Shown: one piece after another, positions 57,448 to 64,000 of the stretch
Layout of the letters: the number at the start of each line of letters is the position of its first letter
Numbering within the stretch: position 1 is the stretch's first letter
NCBI RefSeq assembly: GCF_033115175.1
Contig: NC_084836.1
Coordinates: 70,417,297 to 70,481,296 of the forward strand
Length of the DNA: 64,000 nt
Direction: 5' to 3'
Source: Lepus europaeus
Taxonomy: Eukaryota; Chordata; Mammalia; Lagomorpha; Leporidae
The notes under the pieces: model-generated
The model's input: the letters and a program-made list of their open reading frames with translations, nothing else
What the model was told of the DNA's origin: nothing
Database searches by the model: none
Translations under genes and position numbers: made by a program

Positions 57448-58222
57448 GTGAGGGGCTTCGGGCCCATGCGTGCTGGTGGCAGGGGCTGGAGAGAGGGTGG
57501 GGGTGGGGGAGGCATCCCCTGCACCCCTCTATGGAGTCTGAGCAGTGCGTGTTCAGATCTGAGCCATCAGCTGCTTGGGGCCCACCTTTCCCGTGGTCCA
57601 GAAGCTCTGTCTAGTGGGGGCAGGTGGCAGGGAGCCGCCCCTGACCCACCCTTGACCTGGAGCCCTGAGAGATACACAGGGGCCAGCTATCAAGGAGGAA
57701 GGGTGGTGTCTGAGACTCCAGCACAGAGACTCCATGCACAGAGAGGGGTCCAGTATATACAGGGCGAGATGAGGCCCAGGAGGCGGGGGAGGGGCTGTGT
57801 CCTGAGCTGCGGGCAGCAAGGGAGCATGGGAAGCAGGCCTCAGCCACAGCTCTACACATGCGCGAGTCACAGCAACAGCACTTGAGCTGCCGGTTTGCAG
57901 GGCGCTCTCCTGCAGGTGGCCACGCCTCCCTGGGTAGTAAGACTCCTTCTGCCCATTTCTCAGAATTGGGAAACCGAGGACCGGTTGGTTGACTGAGTGA
58001 GTGAATGAACTAGCCAGGCAGCCTTTCCTCTGTCCGCTGAGCTCCCTGCAGACAGCCAGGCCGAGGCTCGGTGCAGAGCCAGGGCTTTGTCTGTTTGCCT
58101 CCACCACTTAAATAGTGCCCCTGGCCAAGGCAGGGACCACAGGTCATCAGCACGGAATCCCAGTGGGTTTCAGCTATTCCTACTGCTTGAACAGTAATAG
58201 TCTTGTGTCTTAAGTAATTTTT

Positions 58223-58541
58223 ATTTTTTTCAAGATGCATTTTATTTATTTGAAAGAGAGGTAGACACACGCACAGAGAGTGGGAGAGGTCTTCATCCAC
58301 TGATTCATTTCCCAAATGGCCACAGCTGCTGGAGCTGGGCTGATCCGAAGCCAGGAGCTTCTGCCGGGTCTCCCATGCGGGTGCGAGGACCCAAGCACTT
58401 GGGCCATTTTCTGCTGCTTTCCCAGGCACGTTAGCAGGGAACTGGATTGGAAGTGGAGCAGCCAGGACTCGAACCGGTGCCCATATGGGGTGCCAGAGCT
58501 GCAGGCCAAGGCTTTACCCCACTGTGCCATAGCTCTGGCCC
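58223..58541 (-). mobile_element. CSINE, last one before NCKAP5L coding exons
   Basis: This is a full reverse copy with the perfect target duplication CTTAAGTAATTTTT at 58209-58222 and 58542-58555. Confidence 0.95.
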
Positions 58542-58691
58542 CTTAAGTAATTTTTTTCAAATTTTTCCAAATCACTTTTGCATACAGAGTCTGTGTGCAA
58601 AACGTTGAGTGAGATTGGGTGATGCTTGGGGGAGGCCCACAGCCACCTGCAGGCCTTGGAGGCCAACCCCAGCAGAGAAGTCAGGGCAGTT

Positions 58692-58692
<1 letters not shown>

Positions 58693-58745
<53 letters not shown>

Positions 58746-58753
58746 TGTGTGTC
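58693..58753. repeat. (TC)n(TG)n microsatellite
   Basis: A TC run passes directly into a TG run, about 60 bases. No SINE body is attached. Confidence 0.9.
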
Positions 58754-58909
58754 CTGTGCCTGGAGCTTCCCAGCCTGTCCCTGACTTGTTACAATGTCCG
58801 TGGTCCCTGTGTCAGCAGATCTAAAGTCCCAGGACCCTAAAGAGTTTCATCTGTGTCCTTCTCCCCTGCCCCGGAGTAGTCTTCCAGGGCCTCTCTTGCT
58901 TTTCCCCAG

Positions 58910-59038
58910 GGCCTGACATCGGAGGCCATGGAGCAGCTGGCCACAGGCCCTGGAAACCCAAGGCCAGAAGAGAGTGGTGATGGCAGCATGGAGTCAGGCA
59001 CCTGTCAGGAGCTGCTGCACCGCCTGCGGGAGTTGGAG
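58910..59038 (+). CDS. NCKAP5L: NCKAP5L first standard coding exon (coding part from 58928)
   Basis: NCKAP5L (Cep169) is a large centrosomal and microtubule plus-end protein of about 1,330 residues that stabilises microtubules and works with CDK5RAP2. The exon opens after the acceptor TTTCCCCAG, has 18 leader bases, and starts at GCCATGG (58928). It encodes residues 1-37, MEQLATGPGN and onward, ending HRLRELE. This is the start of an N-terminal coiled coil that runs on through the next three exons. The donor is GAG followed by GTGCGG, less than ideal but consistent with the join to AENSALAQ. The start was chosen for its match to the family N-terminus and its Kozak context. Confidence 0.93.
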
Positions 59039-59380
59039 GTGCGGCCCAGGGCGGGGGTGGGGGGCAGTGTCCCTTCCCTCTGGGCTCAGTGGGGGCCTGG
59101 TGGGGGCGGGCAGCCTGTCCTCTCTGCCTGCTTGGCCAACCCAGAGAATTCAGCAGAATTCTGAGAAAGCCCTCTTTCCTCGCTGGTCCCGAGGGTGGAA
59201 GGGGTCGGATGACCTGGAGCCCAGGAGTTGAGCGGTGTAAATTATGTGGGTCAGAAACCCTGCCTGTCTCAGCCCTGCCTTCCTGATGTTCTAGAAGATT
59301 CCTTGCCACCCAAGCCCGGGATGAAACGTGCCCAGGGGAGGGGGACAAGCTCTTGCCTTCTTCCTCCTTTGCTCTTGTAG
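59039..59380 (+). other. NCKAP5L intron
   Basis: This is a GC-rich spacer of 342 bases between coding exons 1 and 2. It has no repeats and nothing else recognisable. Confidence 0.8.
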
Positions 59381-59449
59381 GCAGAGAACTCGGCGCTTGC
59401 CCAGGCCAACGAGAACCAGCGGGAGACCTATGAGCGCTGTCTGGATGAG
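59381..59449 (+). CDS. NCKAP5L: NCKAP5L coding exon 2
   Basis: It encodes residues 38-60 (AENSALAQANENQRETYERC then LDE), continuing the N-terminal coiled coil. The acceptor is GCTCTTGTAG. The donor is GAG followed by GTTTGC, weak but phase 0, and the flanking exons only join in frame here. Confidence 0.92.
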
Positions 59450-59561
59450 GTTTGCAGGATCGTCAGCGGGGGGCTGGGCTGAGAGCAAGGGGGCAGGGTG
59501 GGGGCCGTGGCTGCTGCCCGCAGAAGCTGGGTGGTCTGACAGTGGGGGCTTTCTGTTCCAG

Positions 59562-59600
59562 GTTGCAAACCACGTGGTACAGGCCCTGTTGAACCAGAAG
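59562..59600 (+). CDS. NCKAP5L: NCKAP5L coding exon 3 (39-nt exon)
   Basis: It encodes residues 61-73, VANHVVQALLNQK, in the coiled coil. The acceptor is CTGTTCCAG and the donor is AAG followed by GTGAGC. It is only 13 codons long and in phase 0, so skipping it would keep the frame. Confidence 0.92.
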
Positions 59601-60150
59601 GTGAGCGGCCAGAGGAGACGGGTTCTCACCCCAAGCCCAGATGCCTCGGGAGAGCCCTCCTGGGGCCCCTGCACCTGCTCAGCTAAGCTTTCCCTAGGGC
59701 GAGAGGTAGAGGAGGGGCTTGATGCCCCTGTGGGCCTGGGGCAGATTCCTGCAGTTCTACCTGGAGGCGGGGCAGGGAGGGGCTTAGGGAGGACCAGGTC
59801 CTGTAGCGGTGGGAACCAGGACTTGGGCTCGAATGTTCTCTTTGCTTTGGCCCCAGCCGGTTCCCCTGGGTTGTGATGCCCCCCTGAAGCCTAAGTGGCA
59901 TCCCACTGTCCGCTCCCACCTGCAGGGGCCACTCTGACCCCAGGGTCAGAAGGAAAGGTGGCAAAAAGAGAAGGGACTTGCTCCGGGCAGGGCTGGGGAG
60001 CTCTGGAAGCCTTGCCAACCCCAGAGATGCCAGCGCTGCACGTGCGGGCAGTCCCGTGCCTCGCCAGAGGAGGGCGCAGGAGATGGGTGTCCCCTGGCCG
60101 CTCCATGGCCGGGGGAGCTGCTCATTCCACTCTCTCTGTCCTGCCCCTAG
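59601..60150 (+). other. NCKAP5L intron
   Basis: This is a GC-rich intron of 550 bases with GTGAGC and CCCCTAG ends. No repeat or RNA gene was seen. Confidence 0.8.
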
Positions 60151-60270
60151 GACCTGCGGGAAGAATGCATCAAGCTGAAGAAGCGGGTGTTTGACCTGGA
60201 ACGGCAGAACCAGCTGCTGAGCAGCCTGTTCCAGCAGAGACTGCAGCTCACCACAGGCTCCCTCCCGCAG
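60151..60270 (+). CDS. NCKAP5L: NCKAP5L coding exon 4
   Basis: It encodes residues 74-113, from DLREECIKLKKRVFDLERQN to LTTGSLPQ. The heptad-like leucine and charge pattern (LKKRVFDLERQNQLLSSLF) marks the end of the coiled coil. The acceptor is CTGCCCCTAG and the donor is CAG followed by GTGGGC. Confidence 0.94.
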
Positions 60271-62277
60271 GTGGGCACAGCGCCTCCCGCTCCATGCTGG
60301 GGACTGACCATCCCGGCAAGGCCTGTCCCTGCCTTGCAGTGCCCCTCACCCAGCTGGCCTCCCTTCTCGCCGCTCCTGTCCGTGTTGGGAGATGGGTGGA
60401 GCTGCGAACGCAATTATTTCAAGTTCCCAAGAGACCACTGGGCCACTGACATGGCCTCTTCTTGGCCAGGGCCAGGGGCGCGGCCGGGAAGAAGGCAGCC
60501 CAGGGCTGGGTGTCACTGAGAGGTCAGGCCCTTCACTCCCAGTTGCTGTGTATGTGTGGGCAGTGCGCTGCGCGCGCACCCACCACCAGCGCACTTGTAT
60601 GCACAGACTGTCGTCCCTGCAGCTGGCTCTGATTCCTGCCTCGGCCCAGAGGCTGAATCCTGGCCTGAGCTAAGATGTCACTTGAGGTCACTCTATTGGG
60701 AACCCCCCAAGGAGGAGGTGAGACGTGGCTTCTGGAAGGAGCAGGAGGAGCAGGTGCCTGCACTGAGCCCAGGGCTACTTCTGAGGGCAGCCAGCTCCTT
60801 CCCTTCCTTGGGAGAGACGAGAGGCGCTTTCCGTGTATGCGTGTGAGTTTGTGTCTGTCTGATGGAGCCAGGCCCCCAGGATGCCCCTTGGCGTATGGCT
60901 TCCGGAGCCCGCGTCTCACCGAGCTGGTGCGGTGCTGGTCTGAGTTGGCGGTGGTGACAGCAGCCCCTTACGCCACGTCTGTGCCCGCTGCCCAGGGCTT
61001 CACCTTGGACTCTCAGAGGCCTAACCTCGCCGCCACACCCTTGCTGGTGACCGCTGGTCACGGAGGAGCTCAGCCTGCTAATTCACTTGTTCTGTTACCT
61101 AAATGAATTTCAGGGCCTCTTGGGGCCCAAGGGGATGGATCTATCTAGTTGTGGGACCTTGGGGAAATTGTTCAGCTTTGCAAATTACAGCTCCTTCTTT
61201 ATCTAAATCTGGGGCTGCTGGAGCTGAGGTGACTCTGCTGCCCAGGGTGGGGAGAGGCCAGCAGAGACGGGCTGGGGAAGATGCCCTGAAAGAGATGACT
61301 TGGACCTGGGCCTTGATGGGTGGGAGATTTAAGAAGAGTGGATTCCCTGTGGACAACCGCATAGGAAAGGCACCAGTGCAGAGAGGCTTGGCTGGAGCAG
61401 AGGATGTGTGGGTGAGATGGAGCCAGGGACAGTGCCAAGAGAAGAGCTGGCTGCACCCACAAAGGAGTCTGGCCTTGTTTCCATGTTTGGTGGGCAGGCC
61501 AAGGAAGCACTTGAGCTCAAAGGTACCCTAGGAAGAGCAAAGAGACAGGGTCATATAGGCTGCCTGGTGTGTGGCGAGCAAAAGGCCTCCCAGCCGGGTC
61601 TAGGAGACCAAAGGAAATGCTGAGCCCGAGGTAGGGAGATCTGGCCCAAAGGAGCTGCTGCAGGTGCCCAAAGGGGAGCCCTGGGCTGCAGGGTCGAGAC
61701 CCAGGGCGAGGCCCAGGGAAAGCCGACTCACAGCTGGTGGAGATGCCAGGGAGAAGGAACTTGGCGTTCTCAGGGCCTGAGAGAGAAGTGGCCCAGGTTT
61801 AAATCGCACTTGTGCAGTCCCCAGAGTGGATGTTTCCCCTGAGACTGGGGGAGCAGAGACCGAGTGATGACTCCTGCTGGTCCCTTCTCTAAGACTCAGC
61901 CATCCCCACCATCCTCAGACCCCCTGTGGGTGGGGCCGGAACAGGAAGAGACCTTGGAGGTAGCCTCTTTGGAGAAGGGGAGGAAGCCCCACAGGAAAGT
62001 GAAGCAGGCCGAGAGCTGAAAGGGTACCCCGGGTTAAGGCTGCCGTCTGCCCCTCAACAGGGCACTTCTCTTTCTCCAAAGCCCACCGGCAGTGGGTGCC
62101 CCCTCTGCCCCCGGTTTGCACTGTGTTCCAGCTGTGCCATGGGTTTGAGGCTCCTCTTGCCAGTGTGTGGGGACACAGCAGCTTGGCCACACCCACTCCA
62201 GCAAGAGAAGTCTCTTGGGAGCTGGGCGCCGCTCCCAGGCAGCTGCTGTGCTAAACTCTGCCTCTCCCACCCCACAG
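60271..62277 (+). other. NCKAP5L intron
   Basis: This 2.0 kb GC-rich intron contains no SINEs, in strong contrast with intron 1. Open frames inside it have no coding character. Nothing else was recognised. Confidence 0.75.
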
Positions 62278-62391
62278 ATACCTCTCACTCCGCTCCGGCC
62301 GCCAGCCGAGCCCCCAGCCTCCCCGGCCCTAAGCTCCGCCGAAGAACCAACCACCTCGCTGCCCCTGGGACACTGCACTGGCCAGAGAGAG
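62278..62391 (+). CDS. NCKAP5L: NCKAP5L coding exon 5
   Basis: It encodes residues 114-151, IPLTPLRPPAEPPASPALSS and onward to GHCTGQRE, a proline- and serine-rich disordered linker. The acceptor is CACCCCACAG and the donor is GAG followed by GTAGGA. All splice phases in this gene are 0 up to here. Confidence 0.93.
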
Positions 62392-63033
62392 GTAGGAGGG
62401 CCGGGCATGGTGGGGAGCTGCTCTGTCCCAAGTGCTGGGGCGGGGGGAATGCTCCCAGCACAGCGACCACGCTGGACGCAGGCGCAGGAGCCCTCGGGGG
62501 CCTGGGAGCTAAACTTCCATGGGCTGACTGCAGAGGTAGCCAGTCTGCAAGACTATCCTGTCTGTGAGAAGGTTCTGGATCACAGCAGGGGAGGGCTGCG
62601 TGGTCATCTCAGTCCCCTGCTCCTGCTCGGCTGTCTGCCCTGGGGAGGCCATGGCTGGCTGGCAGTGACGGAGCGCGGCCCCTTCTTGAATTTCCGTGTT
62701 CTTTCTGGAGGCTGAAAAGTGGACGGGCCTTCCTGTCCTCCCCTGGGATGAGCACAGGCGTCAGTTGTCAGTGGTCGGCCCTGCTAACAGTGGACTAGCC
62801 GAGAGGGGGAAGGGGATGGAGACTGCCCACCCCATCCCAAGTGCACCAGACAGACGAACTGGGCTAACCACGCCTCAGTCACCTTGGAGGACGCTGGGCC
62901 TTCCGGTCCCAGGAGCTGTGAATTCCGTGGGGACAGCCATGTCCAGACCGGTCGTGTGCCTGGCATTCCTCAGCTAAGGGCCTGGAACAAGATCCCAGCT
63001 GCACTGTCTCCTTACACCATTCCTCCCCTCCAG
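62392..63033 (+). other. NCKAP5L intron
   Basis: This intron of 642 bases is GC-rich and repeat-free, with nothing recognisable inside. Confidence 0.75.
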
Positions 63034-64000
63034 GTGTGCTGGGAGCAGCAGCTACGGCCAGGAGGCCCGGGCCCCCCCGCCGCACCGCCCCCGCCCCCAG
63101 CCCTGGATGCTCTGTCCCCATTCCTTCGGAAGAAAGCCCAGATACTGGAGGTGCTGAGAGCCCTGGAAGAGACGGACCCCTTGCTTCTTTGCTCGCCTGC
63201 CAGCCCCTGGCGGCCTCCAGGTCAGGGGTCCGGCTCCCCAGAGCCCATCAATGGTGAACTCTGCGGCCCCCCTCAGCCTGAGCCCTCGCACTGGGCTCCC
63301 TACTTACTGCCAGGCCCCGGCAGCCTGGGAAACCTGCTGCACTGGGAGCGCCTCCTGGGGGGCCCCGGGGAGGAAGAGGGCGCTGGGCGTCCCTGGGGTC
63401 CTAGCAGGAGTGCCCCCCAAGCCCAGGGCCCCAGTGCTGGCCCACACTGTGTCCCTGGCAGCAGCTCCTCATCTTCATCTGATGAGACGGGCGAGCCCAA
63501 CGAGGCGCCCAGCCCCGACACCCTGCTCGGGGCGCTGGCTCGCAAGCAGCTGAACCTGGGCCGATTGCTAGAGGACACGGAGTCTTACCTACAGGCCTTC
63601 CTGGCCGGGGCCACGGGCCCGCTCAACGGGGACCACCCCGGGCCTGGGCAGCCGCCCTCCCCAGACCAGGGCCCCCCGCAGGCATCCAAGTCCAAAGGCA
63701 CCCCCAGGTCAGCCTGGGGTGGGGGTAGCCCAGAGGCCCACAGGCCGGGCTTTGGTGCTACCTCAGAGAGCCGGGGGCCACTCCCTTTCTTCAGCATGTT
63801 CACGGGCGCAGGGGATGCCCCACTGGGCTCACAGTCTGGCCACCCCCACTCCTCATCTCAGGTCAAAAGCAAGCTCCAAATTGGGCCCCCTTCCCCTGGG
63901 GAGGCCCAGGTACCCCTCCTTCCCTCTCCGGCCAGAGGTCTCAAGTTTCTAAAGCTGCCTCCCACCTCAGAGAAGGTCCCCAGCCCGGCCGGCCCCCAGC
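63034..64000 (+). CDS. NCKAP5L: NCKAP5L large coding exon (cut by window end)
   Basis: It opens with VCWEQQLRPGG after the acceptor CCCCTCCAG and stays open for 322 codons to the last base (residues 152-473 and onward). It is low-complexity, rich in Pro, Gly and Ser, and probably largely disordered. More ordered-looking islands are LSPFLRKKAQILEVLRALEE near residues 181-200 and a LLGALARKQLNLGRLLEDTE block near 318-337. A serine run (SSSSSSSDE) is present near 299-307. A GT in CCCAGGTCAGCC at about 63705 is read as coding, since the frame continues as family-like sequence beyond it. Roughly two thirds of the protein lies outside the window. Confidence 0.93.
   Translation, partial: MCWEQQLRPGGPGPPAAPPPPPALDALSPFLRKKAQILEVLRALEETDPLLLCSPASPWRPPGQGSGSPEPINGELCGPPQPEPSHWAPYLLPGPGSLGNLLHWERLLGGPGEEEGAGRPWGPSRSAPQAQGPSAGPHCVPGSSSSSSSDETGEPNEAPSPDTLLGALARKQLNLGRLLEDTESYLQAFLAGATGPLNGDHPGPGQPPSPDQGPPQASKSKGTPRSAWGGGSPEAHRPGFGATSESRGPLPFFSMFTGAGDAPLGSQSGHPHSSSQVKSKLQIGPPSPGEAQVPLLPSPARGLKFLKLPPTSEKVPSPAGPQ

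Larger units (their letters stand above)
57129..58208. other. NCKAP5L intron 1, near-exon stretch
   Basis: It contains the candidate 62-bp 5' exon and a TC microsatellite. Nothing else was recognised. Confidence 0.4.

Noticed and set aside
63704-63712. Splice donor in CCCAGGTCAGCC within the last NCKAP5L exon
   Set aside because: The reading frame continues beyond it with protein-like, family-like sequence to the window end.

Overview
This is mammalian nuclear DNA, almost certainly from a lagomorph and most likely rabbit (Oryctolagus) or a close relative. The evidence is about 65 copies of one tRNA-derived SINE, the lagomorph C-repeat (CSINE). Its head keeps a pol III B-box (GGTTCGAGTCC), its body is GC-rich, and it ends in a CT-rich stretch followed by an AATAAATAAATCTT-type tail. 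Together these copies cover roughly 30% of the window. The genes have introns, CpG-island promoters and consensus splice sites.

Two protein-coding genes are supported, both on the + strand. BCDIN3D is a two-exon RNA 5'-monophosphate methyltransferase. Its exon 1 lies in a CpG island at 18.6-19.1 kb and its exon 2 at 22636-23202. NCKAP5L (also called Cep169, a centrosomal and microtubule-binding protein) begins in a CpG island near 34.2 kb and has an intron 1 of about 24.6 kb. Its coding exons lie at 58928-59038, 59381-59449, 59562-59600, 60151-60270 and 62278-62391, and a large exon opens at 63034 and runs off the window. This order and relative orientation match what I recall of human 12q13, where BCDIN3D and NCKAP5L are same-strand neighbours.

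Layout: 1-12.6 kb is gene-free, with SINEs, old antisense L1 pieces and a 0.7 kb alternating purine-pyrimidine satellite at 8.56-9.27 kb. At 11.5-12.6 kb there is a young inverted duplication. An orphan CpG island lies at 12.74-13.26 kb. BCDIN3D spans 18.6-24.1 kb. The stretch 24-33.8 kb is intergenic and SINE-rich. From 34.1 kb to the end is NCKAP5L. Its intron 1 contains an antisense L1 (43.3-46.8 kb) split by five same-orientation SINEs, and two to three candidate alternative or noncoding 5' exons. From 58.6 kb onward I see no SINEs.

The most notable observations are: (i) a near-perfect inverted duplication centred near 12,048; (ii) a stop codon that ends BCDIN3D about 25 residues early, with a tail resembling the family's still readable in frame behind it; (iii) an orphan CpG island with a palindromic NRF1 site and a minus-strand splice donor; (iv) a NCKAP5L first exon whose strong-context ATG would be in frame with the annotated start if the exons are joined directly; (v) a 121-bp GAA-type repeat that grew from a SINE tail. 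I found no complete novel gene system. The unusual content here is structural and regulatory.
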